A stretch of DNA of 64,000 nt, taken from NCBI RefSeq assembly GCF_022605165.1, contig NC_063080.1:496001-560000 (forward strand), given 5' to 3'. A program made the position numbers and the translations under genes. Below are positions 44,548 through 55,675 of the stretch, piece by piece. Numbering within the stretch: position 1 is the first letter of the stretch; every line of letters begins with the position of its first letter. The notes beneath the pieces were generated by a model, which was given only the letters and a program-made list of their open reading frames with translations, did not search any database and was not told the origin of the DNA. Source of the DNA: Purpureocillium takamizusanense (Eukaryota; Ascomycota; Sordariomycetes; Hypocreales; Ophiocordycipitaceae).

Positions 44548-46137
44548 CTACTCTATGTAATTGCTATTCTTACGAATGGCGGAATTAAATATAAAAAGTA
44601 GGTAGGGAAGAGGGGTCAAGATGACACTAATAATGCCTAACAAAGTTAGGGTCCAATGTGCTCCGAGATTCTCATATAGAGGCACGCCAGCTACTGTCAT
44701 TATAGCTGCTATAGTATACCGAGATAGATAAGTAAATGCCATGGCTGACGCCGCAAAATGTGCGTACATATCGATGATATACATGGACACTCCAATGAAA
44801 ATTCCAGTGATACTATAACCGAAGAGAACCGAGGCTGCAAGTGGCGACCAGATACTGATGGATGAAAAAGCTGTCCAGCCGATCCAGAACAGAGATATTG
44901 GTAAGCCCGGCGCTGCTAACATGGCGAACCAAAGCTGCGTGGCTGGTCCCACATACGGTAGGGTCTGTTCTGATCGTGTCGCTGCCGATACGCCTTTTCG
45001 ATAAACAATAGGCCCAAGAATTGCAGTACAGCTTGCACCAATAGTAATACCCACTAACAAAGTAAACGTCATGCCAGTCGAGAGGCCATACGTTTCCTGG
45101 TATATAGCGGGATACCCATCGAAAAAGGTAAAGAGAACAGCATAAATAACTGCGAGATATAGTGAAGCGAGTTTGATTGTCCACTCATTCCAAGCCATGG
45201 TAAAAGGTCGAATGCACGCTACCCTTAGGCGCTTGGGCAGCGTCATTCTATCCAGCTCGTGTCGCGCGCGGTAACAATCTTGTCCCGTAAGTCCCCGTAG
45301 ATGCCTCGCTTTCCATGACAACAGGAGCGGTGAGTACGTTTCGGGCTGGAACACGATTAAGACAACAAGCACAACGCCGCTGAGCAGGGCTGCCACCCAT
45401 TCTGCCCATCTCCATGTGTGGAGATAGGGGGAGTCGGGTATCCATGCAGAGACAACGGGGCCCAAGGCTGAGGTACCAAATCCAACGACAGCAAAGCACA
45501 AGAAAGGATATATCCTGTCCGGTGGTGCCCACAAGTCCGAAATAGTACCACCAGAGCAGACCAAGGGTGCCGCACCTGAAATGCCGCCCAGAAATCGAAA
45601 TATTAGTCGTGGGCCGATGTGTTGCGATACCGCCGACGCCACCAGCCAGACGCACATGGACAAAAGTGAGACTGCATAGGTCCCCGATCGGCCGAGTACC
45701 TCTGACAGTGGACCTGAGGCTAAGGCGCCAATACCCATGCCAGCCAGAAACAAGGCAACGGAAAGTGACTCAACAATTCTGGAAATGCCGAACTGGTCGG
45801 CAGCACGCTCCGCAACCGGCACTTCAATCGGAGCACATATTCCGACCAAAAGCGCTAGCAGCGATACAAGAATAATAGCTGTCCACTTCCGGAGTCTTGA
45901 CCAGTTTCGAGGGTTTAAGTCGTCGTCCGGGCCGTTCCAATCAACCACTATTAATCCTTGCTCATCTCGATTTGGTAGTTCAGATTGCTCAAGTGGTCGA
46001 TGCTTTTTACCACTTTGCAATGATGAAAACTGTATGGCTCCTTCGCGTTCTGGCCATGCGCACTCGTCAATCAATGTAGGCTGGAGCTGCCTTTTTGCGA
46101 TGTGGCCAATGGCTCGGTATTGTAAAATGGTGGCCAT
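44548..46137 (-). CDS. MFS transporter, DHA1 family (polyamine/drug:H+ antiporter-like)
   Basis: 12-TM drug or polyamine proton antiporter type (Tpo/Flu1-like), intron-less. The N-terminal signature VDWNGPDDDLNPRNWS precedes TM1; then SLSVALFLAGMGIGALASGPLSEVLGRS (motif A region in two parts), FRFLGGISGAAPLVCSGGTISDLW and the typical TM7-8 and TM11 segments. The full open frame runs from 46380 (610 aa), but its first 81 residues are not typical of the family. I prefer ATG 46137, giving 529 aa with an 85-residue cytosolic head. The 3' end is noticeably AT-richer than the rest. The natural substrate is unknown, with toxin or metabolite export as the usual role. The gene closes the transporter-rich block. 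Confidence 0.85.
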   Translation of the reverse strand: MATILQYRAIGHIAKRQLQPTLIDECAWPEREGAIQFSSLQSGKKHRPLEQSELPNRDEQGLIVVDWNGPDDDLNPRNWSRLRKWTAIILVSLLALLVGICAPIEVPVAERAADQFGISRIVESLSVALFLAGMGIGALASGPLSEVLGRSGTYAVSLLSMCVWLVASAVSQHIGPRLIFRFLGGISGAAPLVCSGGTISDLWAPPDRIYPFLCFAVVGFGTSALGPVVSAWIPDSPYLHTWRWAEWVAALLSGVVLVVLIVFQPETYSPLLLSWKARHLRGLTGQDCYRARHELDRMTLPKRLRVACIRPFTMAWNEWTIKLASLYLAVIYAVLFTFFDGYPAIYQETYGLSTGMTFTLLVGITIGASCTAILGPIVYRKGVSAATRSEQTLPYVGPATQLWFAMLAAPGLPISLFWIGWTAFSSISIWSPLAASVLFGYSITGIFIGVSMYIIDMYAHFAASAMAFTYLSRYTIAAIMTVAGVPLYENLGAHWTLTLLGIISVILTPLPYLLFIFNSAIRKNSNYIE

Positions 46138-46380
46138 AATAACAGCACGGCACGAAACGATCATGAGATAAAGAACAGGGTTTTTGGATGTCTGTAAAAA
46201 CAGACTCCAGGACATATAAGCCACTAAGAGCGCCCTCCGAGGCCGAGTTAGCTCCGAGGCAAGGATGACGCCACCCTGTGCCTTAAGGAACGAAGGTCCA
46301 ATATTATCCTTGTTGGGCCATGGTGGAGGACTTGTGCTTCCGCCTGTGGTTAGGGAGGGCCGTGAATTCGTTGTGAACAC

Positions 46381-48019
46381 CGCCGCTAGCCTAGGTTAAA
46401 GCGCGGTCGGTAGGTCTCTGGGCCCTATCGCCACCGGTCTTGATGAACGCCCCAGCATCATATTCGATGGCAATCGCCGCGGTGGCCGAGTGAAAGCTCC
46501 CGTTGGGAGCAGTGGCGGCCGTCTGTGCAAGTTTATTGTCGACCTTGGGAAGCGCGGTAGCACCGGGTTCCGGTGCCACGTCGTAGGCAGCGGTCAAGCA
46601 GGTCCGCTAAGTACAGCTCGGACTAGTGGAGGATCTACTTCTGCGACTAAGATCTTTATCAGTGCTATCACTGTCGCTGCTGAGCTCAATAGCTTCCCTG
46701 GGCATCTTGTAAGCGCGCGTGTAGAAAGTCTGGCGTTTATAGCTACCTAGCTTAGAGGGATTCGCCCAGGCAGACTAAAAGTATCGACCATCAACCGTGA
46801 GTATATAAACGGCAGTATCGGGTCGCGGCAAAGAGGATTCCAATGCTGGTGACTCAAAATAAGTAATAAGAAGGAAAGAGACAGAAGACTCGTGCTGTAG
46901 AACTGGTCCGGAAGAGGCCAAAACATAGCACGATCTGCCTCCCTCTACTCCAGGTCTCGGCCATCCACCGACCTAGTCTATCTTTATCTGGGCGAAAAAA
47001 AGTACGCCCTGCAGATTCTTCGCTCCCATGGTGTTTTGGGGCCGGAGGGTTCCGTTGATCACCAGAGCTTACACTACATGCCGGCTTCTGCTTGAGCCTG
47101 CCAGCGCACCGCAAATCCGTCCGGGGGCTGGTTGCATCCAGAACGTAGAGTCACTGGCAAGGATGGAAATTATCTGGCAAAGGTACCGTAACCGTATTTC
47201 GGCATCAAGAGATGAGGGGGGCAGAATAAGTACCCTGATTCATCGCGATTGGAGACAAGACTGCTGATCTTCCCCGCATCGTTCAAAGACTGCGCCTTGC
47301 GTTTCTTCAGACCAGACATTGAAAGCTCCGCCTCACTGCACCGTTCCGACACAGCCGATGCTTGTACGTATCCGCCGCTATCGATTGTTCTAGATGCAGG
47401 ACGTATTGAGCAACATAAACGACTCGCGCGAGGCCTGATTTGCGAAACCGTCCCCACTACGCAAGGTGACCTGTGCTATCGACGCCCAGTATCGATGGTT
47501 CCGAAAAGAGCATTCGGTGGAAAGAGGTGTGTGAATCATGTGGGTTGCATATATATTGTTAGACTCAGCAATGGGAATCGGAGGGACATGGACATCAGAG
47601 CGCAGCTAGAACATATCCAGACTAACTATCCGAGTATAGCCCCGACAGAGGTTACCAGTCATTATTCACAATATATTCGTCCAACGACACCTGCCTGGTT
47701 CGGGCAAACATTGCGTCCGTCTGACAGGGAGAGAACAACATTTATATGATCCAGACCGTCGACGATGCCGACACCCCCATGCCAACGCCGTGCCGTCGTG
47801 AGAACGAAGACTGTCCAGCCAATATTGCCGCCCAAGGAGGGTGGGAATTGAGATGAAGCGGTGGGATGATTTGGCCGTATTACAGCACGCTCACTCATTC
47901 GGATGCCAGCGGGGCAACGAGCTGGAAGTATAAAACCCTACTTAAGGCGTCGAGATTCACTAATAGTTTCTCACTGCCAATACGACTATTAGTATTTCTT
48001 ATTACGGGTATTGCTCACT
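46381..48019. other. Intergenic region, no gene recognised
   Basis: About 1.6 kb. A short minus-strand frame near 46391-46597 has fairly protein-like composition but lacks a recognisable domain and was not called. Confidence 0.5.
47929..47935 (+). promoter_or_regulatory. TATA box of the cysteine-rich peptide gene (putative)
   Basis: TATAAAA lies 91 bases before the start codon of the secreted peptide gene. Confidence 0.5.
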
Positions 48020-48620
48020 ATGCGCTTTTCAACTATCACTCAGCTTCTCGCCACTGCCGTTGGTGTGGTGGGATTTGGGCAGGATCCCTTTGTTGACAGG
48101 GACTTCTATCTAAAGAATGTTGCTCCTAAGCAACTAGCACGCATCGAGAACTACCGAGCTGAGAGAAACCAAACCCTGACTACGGAGCAGATTAAGGCTC
48201 TCGACTTCATGGAACACGTGGTCAAGACGTTCGATACCGCAGACGCCAAAAATGCAGAACACATTTGCATAGCAGCCTTCAGCAAGGACGAGTGCTTCCA
48301 CAAGATTACTGTCAGTGGCAGCGACTTTGACTCCGCGGCCCCTCGCAACGTTATCAGTAAACGCGAAAACAATTGCGGTTGCTCCACGCTTAGCAACCTA
48401 TGTGGCAATGGCCCCTGCCATCCTCGCTCGAATGGATGCGTTCCAAATGCCTGTGAGTTCTCCACCTATGGCGGCAGCATGACTCCGTATGGAGCTCCAA
48501 TAGCTGTCTCTCACCAATGGAGAGGCCGGTATAGCTAACGCAGTTGTACGCCTCTATAAAGCTGGATGTGGTTGGGCCTGGATCTTTCGATGCGATGGTC
48601 AGTGTTTCGTGATTACCTAG
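48020..48620 (+). CDS. Secreted cysteine-rich peptide precursor with Kex2-type cleavage site
   Basis: I read two exons, 48020-48452 and 48544-48620, giving 169 aa. The order is: signal peptide (about residues 1-20), a charged propeptide of about 95 residues containing two Cys, a dibasic Lys114-Arg115, then a 54-residue C-terminal peptide with eight Cys at 119, 121, 128, 133, 140, 153, 161 and 165. The intron has a GTGAGT donor, a GCTAAC branch site and CAG. Splicing replaces an unremarkable unspliced tail (172 aa in total) with a Cys- and Trp-containing end (GCGWAWIFRC). Small size, pre-pro organisation and even Cys count suggest an effector, antimicrobial or signalling peptide, but I do not recognise the family and no activity is claimed. 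Confidence 0.7.
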
Positions 48621-50733
48621 AAGCTTCGTCGAAGTCCAAACGGGTTAAGATAAGGTTGGATGGATACTCGGTATGTAAGGAGAAGGAAGATCCCTTATAT
48701 AGATCAATCCACGTCTATAGAGTGTCTCCTCGGTTATAGCTATTCCAATCCTTATCCCTCCCGTTATCGTCCCCTAGACCATGACTATATTTATAGAGTA
48801 GTGCTAGGGGCATAACTATGTTTTGCTGCGGGCATAACCTATCGCCATATTCCTAGGTCCGCGCCCCACCCCTAGACCGTGTCGCCTTTTTTGGTACGCA
48901 CGTATTATGGGACGAGACCAGCGCGCCGCAACGCACGCCGATATCTCAATTGACCAATATCGTCATAACGCAGCGCCCGCGCCGGCGCGCCAGCAAGGCT
49001 CAATTCGCTCAAAAAGCGCGTTTCCGCTATTTCATTAAGATATCATGACATCAGAGACCCGTCCGGGCCGGGCCGGGCACCCGCGCGTGCTAGGTGCCGT
49101 CGCTGCCGTCGCTCGTGATGCCGCCGGTCGGCCTCAAGCAGCCGCGCCGCCGCCGCCGCCGCCGCGAGCACCCGGTGATGCCGTCTCCGTCGTCGCCCGA
49201 GGCCTACCGTCAGGTCTGCCGTGAGGCCTGCCGTAAGACCGCGATGCAGGCATTTGATAACGTCTTGCGGCAGGCGTTGGTGTTGATGTAGGCGCGCGGG
49301 CGGGATGTATGTGCAGGCAGGCAGGCCGGCAGTCAGGCGGCTGCGCCGATGGACTCAGTGGTCGTTACGCGCTAGCCCAGGTTGTGTCCCTAGCACTACT
49401 CCTGAAATAAGGAGCTATAGAGGTAGAGTAAATATAAATAAAGCGCCTTAATGAGATACTGCGATATATGATTTACTTATCAAGGATAAATAGTATTATA
49501 GCTAAAAAGAGGCATATAAGTTACGTGCCCAATATTCTACTCTCGCACCGCCCAGAATTACCACTCAATTAATTACCCTCCGATACTGCAACGCGATATT
49601 TTTACCAATGATCTACCAAGCCATCGAGCGAGTTCCAGCCATACGATGAGCCGATACTGCCTGCGCTGAGAGGAAAAAAAAGGCAGTAGTTCACAACCAG
49701 GCATGGGCCCCTGGATTGCTACCTAGTACAACATACTGCATGCCGAAAGAGGATTGTGGTTGATTGCGGAGGCCAGGCGAACTAAATATAGCTCCCTCAT
49801 CGATTGGGGCAACCAACAAACCTGCCGAGCGGCTGAAGGCGTGTGCCTTGCATCCCGCCATCTTGCATCCAAGTGCGGTGCCCCCTGCCAATTCAGCCCC
49901 ACGTTGCTGCCCCCAAAGAACCCTCATCAGCAATTACAGGGCGTCGGACCAAACATCCCACCGACTTATTATGAGCAGCGACGTGCCGTGTGCCCTGGCG
50001 TCTGCCCCCTCTGTCCATCGCCCCCCGAGTATTGCTCGACGATGGCTTCACTCTCCATGGCGTTTTCGAGACAGGCAGGCATTAACGAGTCAAGCCCTAG
50101 AGAGAGTGCAACAGCACAGGCAATTGACGACGAAGCACAGACGCGAACGACACAGCAAGGCAGTGGCGGCATGCTCCCGCCGAGGACCGCGCCTTTCTGC
50201 TCTTGCCGGTGCCACTTGATGTCGCAACTCAGCATCTCGACCTTTGGCCTGAGAAAGTAAAGAAAGCGGCTGCGCTGCGATGACCCGAGGCAAGGAATCC
50301 CATCTTGCCTGGTACTGAATACACGTGCCAATAACGGCGACGATCTGCTGGCCGGATGATCTTTTTTACTGGGCTGCAATGCTGATGAGGCTAAAAGGTC
50401 TATTTTAGGCCCCTGCGATCTGCCCTGCTGCACCGCTGATCGGCCTTGCCTGGGAGTAAGCAATAATAATTCTCCTGGCTAATGCAGTCCACCACAACGA
50501 CCCGGTTTGGTGAGGGCAGAGTTTGTAGTATGCTGGTGAGGGAATGGAGAGAATCTATCGCGGTGCCTCTATAAAAGAGCCCCGTCTGTCCGCCAAAGCA
50601 CAGACTGGAGCATCATCACTCGATAGACACACAGCTCAGACAGCGCATCCTGTCCTTTGTCTTTGTCCATTTTCGCTTCGACTTCATTTTCAGTCTTTCA
50701 TCTTCCTCGCCTCTTCTTTTCATCATCTTCATC
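48621..50733. other. Intergenic region with abrupt composition changes
   Basis: About 2.1 kb without a supported gene. The block 48880-49390 is GC-rich, with a Gly/Ala/Arg-codon-like CCG repeat near 49140-49170. The flanks, especially 49400-49650, are AT-rich. A 65-residue frame at 49094-49291 ends in a non-repetitive tail but matches nothing I know. This mosaic could be a decayed mobile element. Confidence 0.45.
50570..50577 (+). promoter_or_regulatory. TATA box of the SH3/muramidase-like gene (putative)
   Basis: TATAAAAG lies 164 bases before the start codon, followed by a CT-rich leader, the usual layout of a strongly expressed fungal secreted-protein gene. Confidence 0.55.
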
Positions 50734-51543
50734 ATGCATTTCACAACCCTTGCCCTCTCCGTCGCCCTCGGTGGCTCCCTGGTCAGCGCGTATCCCATCA
50801 CGGGAACCACTGTCAACTGCCGCTCTGGTCCCGGAACCAGCTTCAAGGTTGTCAAGTCGTACAAGCTCAACGAGGATGTCAAGGTTACCTGCCAAACGCG
50901 CGGCGAGAATGTCAAGGGCGATACGCTCTGGGACAAGACTTCCGATGGCTGCTACGTCGCCGACTTCTACGTCAAGACGGGCACGAGCAACATGGTCGTC
51001 GGAGAATGCAGCGGCGGCGGCGGCGACAACACCCCTCCTCCCCCATCTGGAGGCAACCTGCCGACCCTCAACGCTGTCCAAAGCAAGAACGCTCGCGCCA
51101 TTATTGAGCAAACCAAAAAGCAGGGGCTCGGCCGACAGGGCTGCGAGGCGGCCATTACCACTGGTCTTACCGAGGTATGCTCGCCATGCGACAGCTCACA
51201 AGTCTGGGGGCCGTGCTAACTAACATCCGCGCAGTCGCAAATCAAGATTCTCGCCAACAAGAAAGTGCCGGCGTCTCTGAAGTACCACTACGACGGCATG
51301 GGCTCTGACCACGACAGTGTCGGCATCTTCCAGCAGCGAGCCATGTACTACAAGGACATCAAGTGCGACATGGACGCCGCTTGCTCCGCCAAGTTGTTCT
51401 TCAACGGCATGACGGCCATCAAGGGATGGAAGACCATGGATATTGCGAAGCTCTGCCAATCCGTGCAGAGGTCGGCTGTGCCTACTGCCTACCGCAAGTA
51501 TACCAGCCAGGCCAAGAAGATCTGTGCTGCTGGTGGCCTCTAA
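50734..51543 (+). CDS. Secreted SH3-domain protein with lysozyme-like C-terminal domain (putative GH184-type muramidase)
   Basis: Exons 50734-51174 and 51235-51543 give 249 aa. The signal peptide covers about residues 1-19. A bacterial-type SH3-like domain (about 20-88) follows, with the typical VNCRSGPGTSFKVV opening and four Cys. A Gly/Pro linker leads to a catalytic-looking domain from about 108. In that domain TTGLTES (Glu147 the last codon of exon 1) and GMGSDHDSVGIFQQRAMYYK resemble the Glu and the DSVGxFQQR block of bacterial lysozyme/transglycosylase-like domains. Fungal muramidases with an N-terminal SH3-like wall-binding domain are known (GH184 and relatives), so bacterial peptidoglycan hydrolysis is the best guess. 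Assignment to GH184 is an inference. Confidence 0.75.
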
Positions 51544-51981
51544 GGCTGAGCCGACCATCTTCAGCCTGATGTATATATCGTTTTGTGATAGGGGTTTGAA
51601 AGACGGTGCGGACGGGATTCGGTCCATGGCATAGAATGTGGCGAGATTGTACATAGTTGAACTTTTACATGTATTCACCTTTTGACACCAAATGAACGGT
51701 TCGTCTTGATCCTTGACAAACCTAGCGCAACCTTTTATGAGAGAGATGCTGCTGTCCATCGGCTATCTGTATTTGCTTGCGCCTGTCCCTGGGGAATGAA
51801 CATCTATTTGACCAGGACCGCGTTCTTCAATAAAATCATGAAGCGCCACGCCTACGCCAGGAGTTAAAGGTATCGCGGACTACGGGCTAAGCGCGCCGTA
51901 CGCATGCCTCATGTGAGCAAATAGAGCGATAACCATGTATATATATCAGTGCCCGAAACCAAAATACGGTCAAGGTTGTGA
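51544..51981. other. Intergenic region between convergent genes
   Basis: 438 bp of 3' flanking sequence shared by the muramidase-like and rhodopsin-like genes. No gene. Confidence 0.6.
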
Positions 51982-53039
51982 TCATTGTAGGATACGATGT
52001 TCTGAGGAGTGGGAGGGCAGAACCAGTTCCTCTTGCGCGGCCTTCAAATCGTTGTGGTAGGCGCGAAAGAACCATCCAAACGCTGCTACGCAAGACGACA
52101 TGATAGACAAGTGCAGAATTGACTCAGTCAGAAAGGCGCCGACGAGACCAGTCGCACTCGGGCTCTCATGCAAAGATGGGGACATGTAGTGAATCCGCAA
52201 AACAATAAGAGGGAGGAGCCTGATAGTTATAAACATGCCTTGTCAAATTCTGGGAGGTGTAACTCACAACAAACGTAATGAGAAGGCGCCAACAATGGAA
52301 ACGCGATTCCTCAGCCTCATTCGCAATCCTACAACAATGCCAACCGAGATCGCCCACTGGATGAGTTCAAGTATCAGTCCAGATAACTCAACTATCATCC
52401 ATCTCCAATACTTTGCCTGGTCAGCTCTTCGATGTTTTGTTTGTGTGTGCAGTCAAGCTTTACCATGCTTTTGGACCCATCCAGCGTATCCCATGGTTGA
52501 TTCATGCTACCCCTGATGGCGATAATCAGGATTGAGGCCACGGCCCAGATACATGTAGCTGTGATGAGGATCGCTACTGTCTTAGGGACAGAGCCAGAGC
52601 CATACAAGTTCGAAATAAATACCACAGAAGCGGCCTTGCAGAGGCCAATGCAGAGAATGTATAAGAGTTGGCTTGCGAAGATCAGCTGTATTAACCGTCG
52701 TGAGAATTAGACACGGAATATGAGACGTCATAGGTAAACAGACCCTATTGATATCGCTCAGTTGCTGCTCTGGCATGTTTCTGACCAAATGACCGTATCC
52801 GTATCGGACCGCGTGGAAGACTAAAGCGGTATGCGCTATCATGCTGCCCTAATATCCGTATTAGCCACCTGCTTCTACCGGGTTGAGACTGTACTCACAA
52901 AGGCGAGAAAGATGGTGTAGTCATCTGAGCCCATTCTTCCGCTTCGTAGCTTGCTCCCTGTGCGAATCAAAATGGCAATAGTTGACCATGTCAGAAAGAC
53001 ACCAGCCATGGCGACAAGCCAAGACGTTCCGTCACCCAT
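51982..53039 (-). CDS. Fungal rhodopsin-like seven-TM integral membrane protein (Pth11-related family)
   Basis: Five exons on the minus strand: 52899-53039, 52744-52848, 52464-52685, 52268-52416 and 51982-52219, giving 284 aa. Seven hydrophobic segments can be read: WLVAMAGVFLTWSTIAILI, YTIFLAFGSMIAHTALVF, LIFASQLLYILCIGLCKAA, TVAILITATCIWAVASILII, a segment around ELIQWAISVGIVVG, the FSLRLL...IVLRI segment and the last around HLSIMSSCVAAFGWFF. The GSDDY motif after TM1 and the Q-x-LY-x-x-x-x-x-x-K-A-S motif in TM3 are family hallmarks (Rhodopsin_dom_fungi). It is shorter than usual (350-400 aa), mainly at the tail. These proteins are thought to sense surface or extracellular cues. The last intron's acceptor is the least certain. 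Confidence 0.75.
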
Positions 53040-53950
53040 TGTTACAAGCCTGTACGAGTAGGAACAATAGTGATGTCTCATAAGCAGAATTGCGAGCGAA
53101 CTAGCATTTCATGGAGACTGAAGCTAAGCTCTATGCACCACTGGGGTACGAACATTTACATAACCGGGCATGGAAGGCGTGGCAGCTAAATACACCCAAC
53201 ACTCAGCTCTGCCTACAGGTAATTGAGCGTGAGGTATTAGAGTTGATGTGGTTAACGCCGGCTCATTTGGCGTTTGAGCGCCATACAACATTGCGATAAT
53301 GAGATCTTAATGCCTATCCAGGACTGTGTTTCCTACGCGTGGTGGGGATATGGTGTCGTAGCGTAGAGTTGATGAAGCGGTAGTGGGGGCCAACAAGTGC
53401 GACGCTGCGCAGCGCCCAAACCCACTTGACCGGAGGTGAATCCCACCCACCATGCCATCTGACCGAATTGAGTGTCGGCAGTAAACTCTGTAAAGCCCGA
53501 GCCGGTTGTCTCGCAGCCGGGAAGACAATGTTGGTGCCTGGAACCCAGTGCTGGACTGCCATTGGGGAACGGAACCAACAGCACGGCAGTTGTGACACCA
53601 GAAGCTCGGGGCAAGCTCACTATTCGCCAAACTGATGACGAGAACTCCACTGCACAAGACCTATGTCTTAGTTCAAAGTTCAGCTCCGTTTAGGCGGTGC
53701 CCCAACGAATTGTCAAGATAGACTTGATCAAGACGCTCTACGGTAGACAGACATCGGCCCGGCTATTGGCGCCGTATGAGTGCAGCTGTGCTTCTACGTT
53801 TCCGGCATTTTACAGACACTTGTGCGATACTGTGTATTAAGAGCCAGTCATCCCGCCCGCGGCTTCCCTGTGCCGTGCTCTGGTGTATCGCCGCTCGCTT
53901 TCGTCAAGGTACAGGCCCTCCTGGCATCGTCCTTGCAGGAATCGCCCGCG
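53040..53950. other. Intergenic region between divergent genes
   Basis: 911 bp upstream of both the rhodopsin-like gene and the APC permease. Only short overlapping frames; no gene recognised. Confidence 0.5.
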
Positions 53951-55675
53951 ATGATGCTTCACCTCATTCCAGAACCGGCGTTACAGGGGAAGACAAACGG
54001 CGCCCGCGAATCCATCTCCGTTGCGGAGGACTACCATGATCAAATTTCGGCAATCAATAACCACTCGACGCGCTCGACTTATCATGACGCACGCGACATG
54101 CAGCGAATGGGACTCGACCAGAAATTCGTCCGGCAGTTCCGCTTCCTTTCCTTCGTTTCATTCGTGGCAGTGGCGACAGCGATTTGGGAAATCACCCTTT
54201 TCACTGTCACCCCAGGTCTTACAAATGGGGGACGCCCTGGCCTGCTTTACGCGGTGCTCTGGAACTTTCTCGGATTTGGCCCTATATACCTGAGCTTGGC
54301 CGAAATGGCCAGTATAGCACCTATCGCTGGGGCTCAATATCACTGGGTCAGTGAATTTGCGCCCGAAAGATGTCAGAAAGTTCTTAGCTATTTAACGGGG
54401 TGAGTCTGATAGACATCGGAGGTTTACTAGCTACATAGCGCTAACTTGGAAAAGATGGATCTCAACACTGGCGTGGCAGTCCGGGAATGTCCTGGGAGTC
54501 TTTCTCGCGGCGACAATCACACAAGCGATCATCATAGTCAACGCACCAACCTACGAGTCTCCACGTTGGCACGCTACAGTCCTCGTGATCGGTGTGATAG
54601 GGTATACACTCTTCGCCAATGTTTTTGGCTCGAGACTATTGCCTCGCATCCAAAATCTACTCTTCGTCGTTCACATTATGGTCTATTTTGCGCTCATCAT
54701 ACCTATATGGGTCAACGCCCCTAGAACAACATCGGCTGAAGTCTGGACTAGGCTAAGCAATGCGGGAGGCTGGTCAGGCCTGCCACTTTCTGTGCTGATT
54801 GGACAAGTTTCTGGTGTATTTACGCAAGTCGGTGTCGACACGGTAAGCTTTATTCTTCGGCTGATATCGTACTTTTAACTAATATACCTCCTAAGGCAGC
54901 ACACATGTCTGAAGAAGTCAGAGATGCGGCCATGGCCGTACCTCGGGCGATCATTAGCGTCTATATTTTCAACTTCTGCCTTATTTTCCTGGCCATGATC
55001 ACTCTTTGCTATCACATCCTCGACGTTGGTACTGCTGTTACAGATCCGACGGCGTATCCCGTCATTTACGTTCTTCGTCAGGCAATTTCACAGACCTGGC
55101 TGACCACAATACTCGCGTTCACTGTCTTTCTGCTCACTTTCGCCGACATCTCCTACCTCGCTACCGTTAGCCGGGATCTCTTTGCCTTTGCTCGCGATGA
55201 CGGACTGCCATTCTCAAACTGGATTTCGCGAGTCGATAGCTCTCGCAATATGCCTCTCAATGCCTGTATACTCACCTGCGTTACGAGCATCTGCCTGGCA
55301 CTCATATACCTAGGAAGTCCCGTCGCGTTTTACGCTTTCACCTCACTCAACATCGTCGCTTTGCTGCAATGCTACAATATCAGTATTGGCTGCGTATTAT
55401 GGCGACGAATTCGTCATCCGACGACGCTCCCGAAGGCTCGATTCAGCCTGGGTAAGCTCGGCATCCCAATTAACATAGCTGCGATCGTCTATTCATCCTG
55501 GGCTTTCTTCTGGTGTTTTTGGCCCCAATACTATCCAATCACGGCGGCCAACTTCAACTGGTCATCTGTGATATTTACTTCGGTTCTGCTGGGTTCCTTG
55601 TTTTACTACTTCATTTGGGGCAGATGGAAGTACGTGGGTCCGGTTGTACGTGTAGAGGGTAGAAAGGTTCGTTAA
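53951..55675 (+). CDS. APC superfamily amino acid/choline permease (GABA/HNM1-like)
   Basis: Exons 53951-54399, 54455-54842 and 54896-55675 give 538 aa with about 12 TM segments. Family marks include FVRQFRFLSFVSFVAVATAIWE at TM1, GPIYLSLAEMASIAPIAGAQYHW, the consensus AAHMSEEVRDAAMAVPRAI after TM6 and FADISYLATVSRDLFAFARDDGLPFS near TM8. This is the fungal group that includes the GABA (Uga4) and choline (Hnm1) permeases of the plasma membrane. The next gene downstream is a choline/ethanolamine kinase, 632 bp away on the same strand, which makes choline or ethanolamine a plausible substrate (inference). ATG 53951 gives a normal cytosolic head; the frame stays open a further 57 codons upstream. 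Confidence 0.9.

Noticed and set aside
46138..46380. N-terminal extension of the DHA1-type MFS protein
   Set aside because: The frame is open, but the 81 extra residues are not typical of the family; the conventional head starts at ATG 46137.
46391..46597. 68-aa minus-strand frame upstream of the DHA1-type MFS gene
   Set aside because: Composition is reasonable, but no domain, signal or splice link to a neighbour was found.
49754..50260. 168-aa plus-strand frame before the muramidase-like gene
   Set aside because: It overlaps other equally long frames on both strands, has no recognisable motif and lies in promoter-like DNA.
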